The notes beneath the pieces were generated by a model. The model did not search any database, was not told the DNA's origin, and was given only the letters and a program-made list of their open reading frames with translations. From an uncultured Sutterella sp. (GTDB lineage Bacteria > Pseudomonadota > Gammaproteobacteria > Burkholderiales > Burkholderiaceae_F), in NCBI GenBank assembly GCA_905213905.1, contig CAJMKD010000018.1, forward strand, positions 1 through 44,418: a stretch of DNA of 44,418 bases. The letters run 5' to 3'. The position numbers were made by a program, and so were the translations under genes. Shown here piece after piece: positions 35,004 to 43,781 of the stretch (position 1 is its first letter; each line of letters begins with the position of its first letter).

Positions 35004-36284
35004 CTAGCGAAGCGCTTGAAGCGCCTGAAGCACCTCGGACCAGTCGGCCCCATCGAAAATATTGGGCGTCGCGTCGCGCCAGATGCGCCCGGAGGCGGCT
35101 TCGTGAGGGAGTGGCACAAGGCGCGAGAGGCCCGCGCGACGAGCGCCCGCAAAGAAGAGCGGATCCGCGAGCAGCCGCGCTTCTTTCCGAGCCGCGCGAA
35201 AAAGGCGGTCAAAGTCCGTCTCGGCGAGCGCCGGCACGAGCGCCCGGCAGCCGTCGCCCTCGCGCTTCGGCGCAACCCCGAGCGAAGGGAGCGCCGAAAG
35301 CGCAATAGCCCGCAGGCCCAGGTCGCGCTTGAGGGCGCGGCAGATTTCAACGGCACGAAGCGGCTCGTGCACGACGAGCACGTCCGCATCGGCCGCGAGC
35401 TGCGGGTCGATTGCTTCAGGGGCGCGCCCCACAATCCCCGAAAGATCTCGCTCGCTTTCGGCTAGGTCCGCGCCGCCCGCCCGGCTGATGCGATCGAGCG
35501 CCGTCCGGACCGTGCTGATCCACTCACCCTCGCCCGCTTCGCCCACCGGGAGCGCGGCGAGAAACGGCATGCCGAAATGGCGCGAAAACACCTGCGCGAG
35601 CGGCAGGCCCGCGCTCGAAACCACAATGTTGAGCGCCGCTTCGCGCGTCTTCGCGAGCGCTTCGAGGCTCGAGCCCATCGCCCAGCAGGCGTTCACTTCA
35701 ATCCCCGCAGCAGCAAGAATCGAACGAATGCGGTCGATTTCGCCGCAGATCGAGAAGTCGAGCGGCGTTGCGCCGAGCAGATTGACAGCCCTGCGCACGC
35801 GCGGCGCCGCCTGCGGAATGAACCGGCGGGCGAGCTCGATCCAGGCCTGCGCCGCGCCGATCGAATAGGCGCGCATGCCGTTCGTCGAAAGCGCAAAGAA
35901 AGGGACGCCCGTCGCCGCTTCGACGTCGCGCGCGATCCCCTTGAGGTCGGAGCCCGTCATCATCGGAATGATCGTGCCCGCAAGCGCGCCGAAGGCGGGC
36001 GCCAGGCTTTCAACGGCTTCGATGAGGTTTTCGGTGAGGATGGCTTCGTTGCCGAGAACCGCGTCCATTTCATTGAGGGCCGACACGTAGACGGCGGAAT
36101 TCATCGTTTCCCAGCGCGGCTCGTCGTGCGTCGAATAGGTGGAGTTGCAGCCCGAAGCGTCATGGATGACGGTCATGCCGCCCAGCTCGTAAAGCGCGCT
36201 CGCAACGCCCGACACATCAGCCGTGTAGGTGGTCATCGTGACCTGCGCATAGTCGGGCGCGGCGAAAATGTCTTCGTTCTTCAT
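35004..36284 (-). CDS. Nitrogenase component 1-like protein, NifK-type subunit
   Basis: 426 residues of the Oxidored_nitro family, shorter than true NifK (~510-520). N-terminal landmarks: TMTTYTADVSGVASALYELGG, then VIHDASGCNSTYSTHDEPRW with Cys46 in the position of the first NifK P-cluster cysteine (the HGxxGC region). The places where NifK has its second and third cluster cysteines read NSAVYVSALNEMD and PMMTGSDL, without Cys. It should pair with the NifD-like protein in a tetramer. I recognise the overall sequence type as an uncharacterised nitrogenase-like group found in anaerobes, not Nif, Bch/Chl or Cfb. Ends in TAG; 39 bp after the NifD-like gene. Confidence 0.85.
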   Translation of the reverse strand: MKNEDIFAAPDYAQVTMTTYTADVSGVASALYELGGMTVIHDASGCNSTYSTHDEPRWETMNSAVYVSALNEMDAVLGNEAILTENLIEAVESLAPAFGALAGTIIPMMTGSDLKGIARDVEAATGVPFFALSTNGMRAYSIGAAQAWIELARRFIPQAAPRVRRAVNLLGATPLDFSICGEIDRIRSILAAAGIEVNACWAMGSSLEALAKTREAALNIVVSSAGLPLAQVFSRHFGMPFLAALPVGEAGEGEWISTVRTALDRISRAGGADLAESERDLSGIVGRAPEAIDPQLAADADVLVVHEPLRAVEICRALKRDLGLRAIALSALPSLGVAPKREGDGCRALVPALAETDFDRLFRAARKEARLLADPLFFAGARRAGLSRLVPLPHEAASGRIWRDATPNIFDGADWSEVLQALQALR

Positions 36285-36323
36285 ATCTGACGTTTCTCAA
36301 GAGGTCCGTGCGGATCCGTCCCT

Positions 36324-37760
36324 TCAAATCCAGGCGGCTTCGCTTTCGCAGACGCCGCCTAAGCACCCGTAGCCCTTGATGCGGATCACCGCCGCGACGT
36401 CCGTTTCGTGCTTTGACGCCTGCGCAATCCGGCGCGCTAGCTCGGCGACGCCCTCATGCCCCCAGAGCGGCCCGCCTTCGATGAGGTTCACCATGTGCTT
36501 CGCGCCCGTGAACCAAGCGGCCTTCTGGCCGACGGCCACAAGCCCCTCGGGGAAGTCCCGCGGCGCAAAGCGCATTTCGGGCGAGGTGATCGGATGAATG
36601 CGAAGCGCGGGGTGCGTGCGGCGGAGCGCCTCATAGTCCGGCTTGTCGGCCGTGAGGAAGCCGTCGGCGAAGATGTCGGTCACGCAGATCCCCGCATCGA
36701 GAAGGCGCCTCGCGAGCCCGAGGGGGCGCGTCGTGGCGCTCTGGCAGATCGCGACGGCGCGCCCGTCGAGCGCCTCGCGCGCGGCGTCGAGCGCTTCGCG
36801 TGCGCCGCGCTTTGCGGCTTCTGCCGCTTCGAGAAGCTCGGCTGCATTCGGGTCGAGCCCGAGGGCGGCGGCCACTTTCGCGTTCTCGGCGTCGATTTCC
36901 GCCTCGTCGTAGCTGAGGCTGAGCGAGAGGCGCTTCAAGCCAAGGCGCTCCTCGAGGAGGTCCCCCGCCTGCTTTGCGGCCGGATTGATGGTGACGGCGA
37001 GCGCGGCATTCGCCATCGCGAGATAGTCGTCCCAGCGCTCGAGGCCCGCGAGCTCATAGAAGGGCACGCCCGCGCGCGCGGCAATCTTTGCGAAGTAGGA
37101 CGCCGCGCCGAAGGGCTCGAGCGTGCCTGCGAGGAGAAGGCCCCCTGCCGGCTGCGCCGGGCGCTCGAGCCCCGCATAGAGCTGCATGCGCATCTTGTTG
37201 TCGGGCGGCATTTCGCTCTTGCGGAAGGTGGGCGTCATGTAGGCATCGATGAAGACGACGTCGGGGAAGCGCTCTTTGAGCACATGCATCGCCCATTCGA
37301 CATCGGCGCCCGTGAAGTGATGCACGCAGCTCGTATAGAGCAGCACCGCCTTCGGGCGCTTTTCGAGCGAATTGAGAATGTGGGTCGTCCCTTCGATCAT
37401 CGTCTCTTCAAGACGGCCGTCCCGGAAATGCTCTTCCGTCACGGTGATCGTCGAGAAGCGGTCCTGCACTTGCATTTCAGCGGCTGAGAGCACGACGCCG
37501 CGCAGGCACGCCTGCGCGCAGACAAAGATCTCGTGCATCTCCGGAAGGAGCATCCCGATGTGAACGATCGTCCACGGCCCGCGCGCGGGCGGGGAATATT
37601 CAATGCCGCCCGCAAAGGGCTTGGGCCACCCGGCCTCGGCGATCGAGGAGGTTGGAAGCGGCAGCGTCGGATTCTCCGCCGGATCCGCCGAGCGGCGGCG
37701 GATCGAAGGGTGAAGGGGCTTCAAGAATACGGGCTTCGCCGCGTTTTTTTCTTCCGTCAT
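36324..37760 (-). CDS. Nitrogenase component 1-like protein, NifD-type subunit
   Basis: 478 residues, Oxidored_nitro family. Cys81 and Cys85 lie in HEIFVCAQACLRGVVLSAAEM and Cys145 in LLYTSCVHHFTGADVEW, matching two of the conserved cluster-ligand regions of NifD. The residues that hold FeMo-co in NifD (the Cys275 and His442 regions) are not recognisable. A further pair, Cys466 and Cys471, sits in the last 13 residues (GYGCLGGVCESEAAWI), an unusual CX4C tail. The gene starts 18 bp after the Fe-protein stop and is clearly in one operon with it. Expected to be the catalytic subunit reducing an unknown substrate. Confidence 0.85.
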   Translation of the reverse strand: MTEEKNAAKPVFLKPLHPSIRRRSADPAENPTLPLPTSSIAEAGWPKPFAGGIEYSPPARGPWTIVHIGMLLPEMHEIFVCAQACLRGVVLSAAEMQVQDRFSTITVTEEHFRDGRLEETMIEGTTHILNSLEKRPKAVLLYTSCVHHFTGADVEWAMHVLKERFPDVVFIDAYMTPTFRKSEMPPDNKMRMQLYAGLERPAQPAGGLLLAGTLEPFGAASYFAKIAARAGVPFYELAGLERWDDYLAMANAALAVTINPAAKQAGDLLEERLGLKRLSLSLSYDEAEIDAENAKVAAALGLDPNAAELLEAAEAAKRGAREALDAAREALDGRAVAICQSATTRPLGLARRLLDAGICVTDIFADGFLTADKPDYEALRRTHPALRIHPITSPEMRFAPRDFPEGLVAVGQKAAWFTGAKHMVNLIEGGPLWGHEGVAELARRIAQASKHETDVAAVIRIKGYGCLGGVCESEAAWI

Positions 37761-37778
37761 CAGTCTCTCCGGGGCGCC

Positions 37779-38687
37779 TCAAAGAAAATCGCTTTCCGTT
37801 TCGGGAATCACGCCGAAGGCGCGCCGGCCTTCGCCCACGAGTCCTGCGCGCGCATTCTCGCGGCAGATGGCGAGAATCGAGCGCGCGAGCGCGCGGTAGC
37901 TTTCAGCCATGTCGCTCTCGGGATCGGTGAGAAGCAGCGCGCGGCCCGCCTCATCGGCCTTCTGCACGAGGGGCGAGCGCGGCAGATCGCCCACGATCGT
38001 CGTCTTGAGGGCCGCTGCCGCCGCCTCAACCTTTTCGCGCTCCTCCGGGACATCGCGACGGTTGAGAATGAGGCCGCCGAGCTTCGCGTAGCCGCGCTCG
38101 GCAAAGGTGTCGACCGCCTCGGCAATGTTCGCCGCCGCATAGAGCGCCATGCTTTCCCCGGACGTGACGATGAAGACGTTCTTCGCCCACCCTTCGCGGA
38201 TCGGCATCGCGAAGCCGCCGCAGACGACGTCGCCCAGGACATCGAAGATCACGACGTCGGGCCGGTGCACTTCAAAGGCGCGGCGCGCCTTGAGCGCTTC
38301 AAAGGCCGCAATGATGCCTCGGCCGGCGCAGCCGACCCCGGGCCGCGGGCCGCCCGCCTCGACGAGGAGGACGCCTCCCTCGCCCACGGTCACCATCCGC
38401 TCCAGGGGGAGCGTCGAGCGGTGATGCGTGCGCAGAAGATCGAGCACCGTCTCCACCTTGGCGCCGCCTCTCAGAAGCTTCGTCGAGTCGGCCTTCGGGT
38501 CGCAGCCGACGAGCATGACTTTGAGGCCCGATTCCGCCAGCGCAAGCGCGACGTTCGCCGACGTGGTGGACTTCCCGATGCCGCCCTTGCCGTAAAGCGC
38601 AAAGCAGAGCATTCGTTTGCCCTCGTCTCCCGGACGGTCGAATTCAAAATAAGCGGCTTCAAAAGCGGTGGGCTCGGCTCGAGACAT
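37779..38687 (-). CDS. NifH-like iron protein (nitrogenase-like reductase ATPase)
   Basis: 302 residues as called from 38687; a start at Met26 (38612, with GAGGG about 8 bases upstream) would give 277 residues and fits the family better. P-loop GKGGIGKST at 33-41, then VMLVGCDPKADSTKLL. The two cysteines that bind the subunit-bridging [4Fe-4S] cluster are present: Cys120 in GVGCAGRG and Cys156 in GDVVCGGFAMPIREG, at nearly the same spacing as Cys97/Cys132 of NifH. It should dock to the D/K-like complex and pass electrons with ATP hydrolysis. First gene of the operon; the divergent region ahead of it, shared with a MATE gene, shows no clear Fur site. Confidence 0.9.
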   Translation of the reverse strand: MSRAEPTAFEAAYFEFDRPGDEGKRMLCFALYGKGGIGKSTTSANVALALAESGLKVMLVGCDPKADSTKLLRGGAKVETVLDLLRTHHRSTLPLERMVTVGEGGVLLVEAGGPRPGVGCAGRGIIAAFEALKARRAFEVHRPDVVIFDVLGDVVCGGFAMPIREGWAKNVFIVTSGESMALYAAANIAEAVDTFAERGYAKLGGLILNRRDVPEEREKVEAAAAALKTTIVGDLPRSPLVQKADEAGRALLLTDPESDMAESYRALARSILAICRENARAGLVGEGRRAFGVIPETESDFL

Positions 38688-38934
38688 TGGCTGGATTCCA
38701 AAAAAAGAGAGAATCGGACGAGTTTAGTCTCATTCCTCAGCTGTTTCAGCAGGCCGCGCTTACCGCGCTGTTCCAGGGAACTGATCGCCGCCCGCCTGCC
38801 GCTGCGGCAGTCCTTCCCCAAAACCCGCGCTGAAGCCCGTTTACCAAACGCGCTATGCTTTTCTTTTTTGAACCGCCGGAAATAAGGCCGCCGCCCTGCG
38901 GCAACGCGTCCGCCGAGTCAGGAATCCGCAGCAA

Positions 38935-40365
38935 ATGCCGAAAGTGCCGAACGCCCCGAGCCCGAAAGAACAATCAAGCGCCGAAGCCGCGCGGCGCACG
39001 TTCGAGCGCATGACGACGGCGCCCGTCGCCGGGCTCGTGCTGCGCCTCGGCGTGCCGACGATGCTCTCGATGCTCGTGACGGCGCTCTACAACACCGCCT
39101 CGACCTACTACGTCTCCTACCTCGGCACATCGGCCGTTGGCGCCATGGGCGTCGTCTTTGCGCTGCAGATGATCATCCAGGCGCTCGGCATCATGATCGG
39201 ACAGGGATGCGCCTCGCAGACTTCGCGCCTCTTGGGGGAGCGGCGCTATGCGCGCGCCAACGCGACGGCGAGCTCTGCGCTCTTTGCCGTGCTCGCTGGA
39301 GGCCTTCTCTTTGCCCTCCTTGCGCTTCTTCTTCTCGAGCCGCTTCTCGCGCTCATGGGCGCGACCGAAACAATCATGCCCTACGCCGTCGCCTATGCGC
39401 GGCCCGTTCTTTTCGCAGCGCCCTTCATGGCGGCGGCCTTTTCGCTCAACAACATTCTGCGCTCGGAAGGCCTCGCCTTCGTCGGCATGATCGGGCTTGG
39501 CGCTGGCGGACTCCTCAATATCGCGATCGCGCCGCTCTTTATCTTTGCGTTCGAGCTCGGCATTGCGGGCGCAGGCTGGGCGACGGCTGTCTCGCAGACG
39601 TTGTCCTTTGCGGTGCTCCTCGCGCACTACGCGCGCGGGCGCGGCTCCATCCGGCTTTCGCCTGCCTTTGTTTCACGACGCCGCCCGACCTATGCGGCGC
39701 TCCTGCGCTACGGAACGCCCTCTCTTTCGCGCAACATTCTCGGCGCCGTCGCAGCTTCGGCCCTCAACCTCACGGCGGGCGCCTTCGGCGACGCGGGCGT
39801 CGCTGCGATGTCGATCGTCGGGCGCGTCATGATGATGACGAGCGCTGCGATGATCGGGATCGGCCAGGGCTATCAGCCGGTTCTCGGCTACAACTGGGGC
39901 GCGAGGCAATACGCGCGCGTACTGAAGGCGCTCGATGCGACCCTCGTCATGGCGGTTTTTCTGATGACGACGCTCGGCGCGCTCGGCTTTCTTTTCGCGC
40001 CCGAAGTGGTCGGCTTCTTCCGCACGAACGACGCCGCCGTGCTCTCGATCGGCGCAGAAGCGCTGATGCTGCAGTGCCTCGTGGCGCCGATCGTGCCGGT
40101 GAACGTGATCGGCAACATGACCTATCAGGTGCTCGGCCGGGCGGGCATTGCCACCTTCCTCGCAAGCACCCGTCAAGGGATTTTCTTTCTACCCATCATT
40201 CTCACGCTGCCGAACCTCTGGGGCCTGCGGGGGCTCGAGGCTGCGCAGCCGCTTGCCGAAGTTCTCTCCTTCGCGGTCTGCGCCTATTTCGTCCTTCGCT
40301 TCCGCCGCGAAGCGAAGCGCCTCGCGGCGGATCCGGGCGCGCAGGATGCTCAGAGGCGCCGCTAA
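38935..40365 (+). CDS. MATE family efflux transporter, complete
   Basis: 476 residues, 12 predicted helices in two domains; PTMLSMLVTALYNTASTYYVS at the first helix and GQGYQPVLGYNWGARQYAR near the middle of the second domain are classic MATE features. Na+ or H+ driven export of cationic compounds or metabolites. Divergent from the nitrogenase-like operon with 247 bp between starts. It converges on the threonine-synthase-like gene with only 13 bp between stop codons, so there is no separate terminator. Confidence 0.87.
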   Translation: MPKVPNAPSPKEQSSAEAARRTFERMTTAPVAGLVLRLGVPTMLSMLVTALYNTASTYYVSYLGTSAVGAMGVVFALQMIIQALGIMIGQGCASQTSRLLGERRYARANATASSALFAVLAGGLLFALLALLLLEPLLALMGATETIMPYAVAYARPVLFAAPFMAAAFSLNNILRSEGLAFVGMIGLGAGGLLNIAIAPLFIFAFELGIAGAGWATAVSQTLSFAVLLAHYARGRGSIRLSPAFVSRRRPTYAALLRYGTPSLSRNILGAVAASALNLTAGAFGDAGVAAMSIVGRVMMMTSAAMIGIGQGYQPVLGYNWGARQYARVLKALDATLVMAVFLMTTLGALGFLFAPEVVGFFRTNDAAVLSIGAEALMLQCLVAPIVPVNVIGNMTYQVLGRAGIATFLASTRQGIFFLPIILTLPNLWGLRGLEAAQPLAEVLSFAVCAYFVLRFRREAKRLAADPGAQDAQRRR

Positions 40366-40378
40366 AAGCACCTTCGCG

Positions 40379-41473
40379 TCAATGATCGGACTTGATCCCG
40401 GCGCCGCACATCGTGATGAGCGTGTCCGGGGTCGGTCCGTGCTTTTCGCAGTAGGCGAGATACGCCGCGTAGTTGGCGGCCGTCGTGTGCTCGCAATAGA
40501 CGCCGCGGGCGGCAATCTTGGCGCGGGCTTCGAGAATCTTGTCCTCGGGCGCGCAGACGAAGGCGATGTTGTGCCGGTAGGCCATCTCGAGAAGCTCGTC
40601 GCCGCGCATCGGCACGCCGATCGCGATGCCTTCGGCCATCGTGGGCTTCGGCGTCACCGCGGCCGGGTGCGGCGCGTGCGCTTCTGCAGCCTCGAAGAGC
40701 GGATCGCAGTTTTCGCTCTGAAGCGCAATGATCTGCGGGAACTTATCGATCGCGCCGGACGCTTCAAGGTGCTCAAGCGCCTTCACGACGCCGATGAAGA
40801 GCGTCCCGTTGCCGACCGGCACGACGATGTTGGCGGGGATCCGGCCCAACGCTTCGAGCGTTTCGTAGATGTAAGCCTTCATTCCTTCGTAGAAGAAGGG
40901 GTTGTAGACATGGTTCGCGTAGTAGGCGCCCTCTTCGCGGACCTTGGCGCGGCAGACGTCCGCGCAGTGGTCGCGCGTGCCGGGGACGACATTCACTTTG
41001 GCGCCGTGCGATTCAATCATGCGGATCTTCGAGGGGCTCGTGCCTTCGGGCACGAAGATTTCGCAGCGGATGCCGGCGCGCGCCGCATAGGCCGCGACCG
41101 CGTTGCCGGCGTTGCCGCTTGAATCCTGCACGCAGGACTTGACGCCAATCGCCTTCATGTGCGAGACGAGCGTGGCGGCGCCGCGGTCCTTGAAGGAGAG
41201 CGTCGGCATCATGTAGTCCATCTTGAGCATCACGTCGTCGTCCAAGCGAATGATCGGCGTGCGGCCTTCGCCCATTGTGACGCCGCGCCACGCGTCGCCC
41301 TCGAGCGCCATGAAGCGGCGGTAGCGGAACTGGCTCCATTCGTTCTTGTCGATCTGCTCGGGATCCCAGGCGGGCGGCGTGAAGTCGAGCTCAAAAAGGC
41401 CGCCGCATTCACAAGTCGGCTGCATCGTGGTCGTTGGCGTGCGCTTGCCGCACTTCGTGCAGATGAAATCCAT
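40379..41473 (-). CDS. Threonine-synthase-like PLP enzyme with zinc ribbon
   Basis: 364 residues from the ATG at 41473, preceded by AAAGGAG at 7-8 bases; the frame continues upstream without support. An N-terminal zinc ribbon (Cys5, Cys8, Cys21, Cys23 as CTKCGK and CECGG) leads into a fold-type II PLP domain: Lys95 in PTLSFKDRGAA, SSGNAGNAVAAYA for phosphate and substrate binding, VPVGNGTLFIG for the PLP phosphate. Family resemblance is to the archaeal-type threonine synthases. The reaction would be O-phosphohomoserine to threonine, but related dehydratases and lyases share these motifs, so the exact role is uncertain. Confidence 0.82.
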   Translation of the reverse strand: MDFICTKCGKRTPTTTMQPTCECGGLFELDFTPPAWDPEQIDKNEWSQFRYRRFMALEGDAWRGVTMGEGRTPIIRLDDDVMLKMDYMMPTLSFKDRGAATLVSHMKAIGVKSCVQDSSGNAGNAVAAYAARAGIRCEIFVPEGTSPSKIRMIESHGAKVNVVPGTRDHCADVCRAKVREEGAYYANHVYNPFFYEGMKAYIYETLEALGRIPANIVVPVGNGTLFIGVVKALEHLEASGAIDKFPQIIALQSENCDPLFEAAEAHAPHPAAVTPKPTMAEGIAIGVPMRGDELLEMAYRHNIAFVCAPEDKILEARAKIAARGVYCEHTTAANYAAYLAYCEKHGPTPDTLITMCGAGIKSDH

Positions 41474-41757
41474 CCTGAAGCTCCTTTGGAATAAATCGTG
41501 AGGCCTGACAATCATAGACGCTAAGCGGCGCGTGGACGCCCGAGTTCGTCCGTTCCGCCGCCCGGTGCGCCGCAAGCTGGCGGCCGATGGCTGGCATAGG
41601 TTCTGCGTGATGGGCGGCCATGGCGCGGCGAACGCCGGACGGCATACTTTCGCAAAGGACGCTCCGCCGACTTGAGCAAAAGCGCGCCCCGCCTTAGGAT
41701 CGAAGCATTCGGCTTTTCAGAAGTCCGCATCGTTCGAACCGCCACCGACGCCAGCAC

Positions 41758-43671
41758 ATGATCATCTACCGCAGCAGCAAGACCGGCTTCATTCAAGACA
41801 CGCGCAGCTGCGCGATCGTCGAAAAGCTTCTCGCCAACTTTGAAGCGAGTGAAGGCCGGCGGCCCTCGCCCGGCGAGGAGCGCGCCTGGCAGTCGTCGCT
41901 GCAGTATGTCGCGAACGTGCTCGACGACCGCCTGCTCCCCGAGGATGCGGGCGTCGCTGTCGAATACCAGATCCCGTCCTGCTCGAAGCGCGTCGACGTG
42001 CTGCTTTCGGGCTACGACGAAGCCGCCCGCCCCAATCTCGTCGTCATTGAGCTCAAGCAATGGTCGGAGACAGCCGCCACGGACGAAGACGGCATTCTTG
42101 CTGCGCCTCGCTACGGCGCGCAGCTCGTGCGCGGCCCCCATCCGAGCTACCAGGCCTGGTCCTATGCGGAGCTTCTGCGGGGCTTCAATGCAGCGTGCGC
42201 CGCTGAGGAAGGCGTACGAATTAAACCATGCGCCTATCTTCACAATCATTCGTCGAAAGGCGCTGAAAAGAACGTGCGTGATCCGCGCTACAGCGACTAT
42301 CTTCGAGCGGCGCCTGTTTTTCTCGCCGGGCCGGCCGAACAGGCGAAGCTCAAAGGGTTTCTCGCGCGCTTCATTGCCAAAGGCGACGCGGGCAAAACGA
42401 TCGAGCGCGTCGAAAACGGCGAAATCCGGCCCTCCAAGGCGCTCGCCGATTCCGTTGCCGGGATGATCCGCGGCAACCGAGAATTCGTTCTCATCGACGA
42501 GCAAAAGACGATCTACGAACACGTGCTCTCGCTCGCGCTCGGCAAAAACCGGCCGAGCCGCAACGAGCGGCGCGTCGTCATTGTCCGCGGCGGCCCTGGC
42601 ACAGGGAAGTCTGTCGTCGCCGTCAACCTGCTCGCCGCCCTCACGGCCAAGCGGGCGCTCGCCTGCTACGTCTCAAAGAATGCGGCGCCCCGCGCCGTGT
42701 ACGCTGCAAAGCTCACCGGGACGCTTAAGAAAACAGTCGTCTCGAACCTCTTCAAGGGCCCGGATTGGGCGTGCGAGCTCACGCCCGACGAGTACGGCAC
42801 CTTCGCCTGCATCCTCGTTGACGAGGCGCATCGGCTTCGCGAAAAAAGCGGGCTTTTTGCGAACAAGGGCGCAAACCAAATTCGCGAGCTCATCCGCGCC
42901 GGGCGCGTCACGGTCTTCTTCCTTGACGACGACCAGCGCATTCACATCAAGGACATCGGCTCGGTCGACGCCGTTCGCGCTGCCGCAGAAGCCGAAGGCG
43001 CTTCTGTTGAAGAATTCGAGCTCCCGAGCCAGTTCCGCTGCGGCGGCTCCGACGGCTATCTCGCCTGGCTCGACCGCGTGCTCGGGATCCGCGAAACAGC
43101 CAACCGGACGCTCGAAGGCACGAGCTACGATTTCCGCGTCTACGACTCGGCCAGCGCGCTTCGGGAAGCGCTTCTCGAAGAAAACGCCAAAGGCCCCGGC
43201 CACGAAGCGCGGCTTCTCGCCGGCTATTGCTGGGAATGGGTCTCCAAAAAATCGCCGGACCCCGAACATACGCCCGACATCGTGCTCGACGACGGGCGTT
43301 TTGCCATTCCGTGGAACCTCAACAAAGACGGCAGCCTCTGGCTCCTCAAAGACACGGACCTTGAGCAGGCGGGCTGCATTCACACCTCGCAGGGGCTCGA
43401 AGTGCCGTATGTCGGCGTCATCATCGGTCCCGACCTCTATGTGAGGAACGGCCGCCTCGTCGCGGACCTCAACGGCCGCGCCAAAGGCGACCAAAGCGTG
43501 AAGGGCCTGCGCTCAATGGCGAAAAAAGACCCGCAGCAGGCTGCAGCCCTGGCATCGAGAATCATCAGAGACACCTACCGCGTGCTGATGACAAGAGGTC
43601 TCAAAGGCTGCTTCGTTTATTCGCCCGACGCAGAAACGCGGGCGTGGCTGCGCGCGCAATCGGGTCTCTAA
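41758..43671 (+). CDS. Nuclease-DUF2075 ATPase/helicase-like protein
   Basis: 637 residues. The first ~100 residues contain the spaced acidic pattern of a PD-(D/E)xK nuclease: EYQIPSCSKRVDVLL with Asp80, then VVIELKQW with Glu98 and Lys100. Next is a superfamily-1-like ATPase of DUF2075 type: Walker A GGPGTGKS (278-285), DEAH (355-358), LDDDQRIH, QFRCGG, HTSQGLEVPYVGVIIG and RVLMTRGLKGCFVY. Such proteins are typical accessory genes near defence or toxin loci; biochemical function is not settled. No Shine-Dalgarno is evident. Followed by a short hairpin at 43671-43687. No partner gene adjoins, so it appears to act alone. Confidence 0.85.
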   Translation: MIIYRSSKTGFIQDTRSCAIVEKLLANFEASEGRRPSPGEERAWQSSLQYVANVLDDRLLPEDAGVAVEYQIPSCSKRVDVLLSGYDEAARPNLVVIELKQWSETAATDEDGILAAPRYGAQLVRGPHPSYQAWSYAELLRGFNAACAAEEGVRIKPCAYLHNHSSKGAEKNVRDPRYSDYLRAAPVFLAGPAEQAKLKGFLARFIAKGDAGKTIERVENGEIRPSKALADSVAGMIRGNREFVLIDEQKTIYEHVLSLALGKNRPSRNERRVVIVRGGPGTGKSVVAVNLLAALTAKRALACYVSKNAAPRAVYAAKLTGTLKKTVVSNLFKGPDWACELTPDEYGTFACILVDEAHRLREKSGLFANKGANQIRELIRAGRVTVFFLDDDQRIHIKDIGSVDAVRAAAEAEGASVEEFELPSQFRCGGSDGYLAWLDRVLGIRETANRTLEGTSYDFRVYDSASALREALLEENAKGPGHEARLLAGYCWEWVSKKSPDPEHTPDIVLDDGRFAIPWNLNKDGSLWLLKDTDLEQAGCIHTSQGLEVPYVGVIIGPDLYVRNGRLVADLNGRAKGDQSVKGLRSMAKKDPQQAAALASRIIRDTYRVLMTRGLKGCFVYSPDAETRAWLRAQSGL

Positions 43672-43687
43672 GCGCTTTGGAAGCGCT
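43671..43687 (+). terminator. Short hairpin at the end of the DUF2075 gene
   Basis: AGCGCTT-tgg-AAGCGCT overlaps the stop codon. There is no T-run, so terminator function is doubtful. Confidence 0.3.
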
Positions 43688-43781
43688 AGCGCCGTCGCAG
43701 CATGAGAAAATCGCCGTCAGCTGCCTTCAATCATTTTCACCCGTTTCCATAGCGGCGCCAGACTTCACGGGAGCCGAAATC

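Noticed and set aside
35004..38687. A true nitrogen-fixing nifHDK operon.
   Set aside because: Subunits are shorter than Nif proteins, P-cluster cysteines are incomplete, FeMo-cofactor ligand regions are not recognisable and no nif assembly genes are present.
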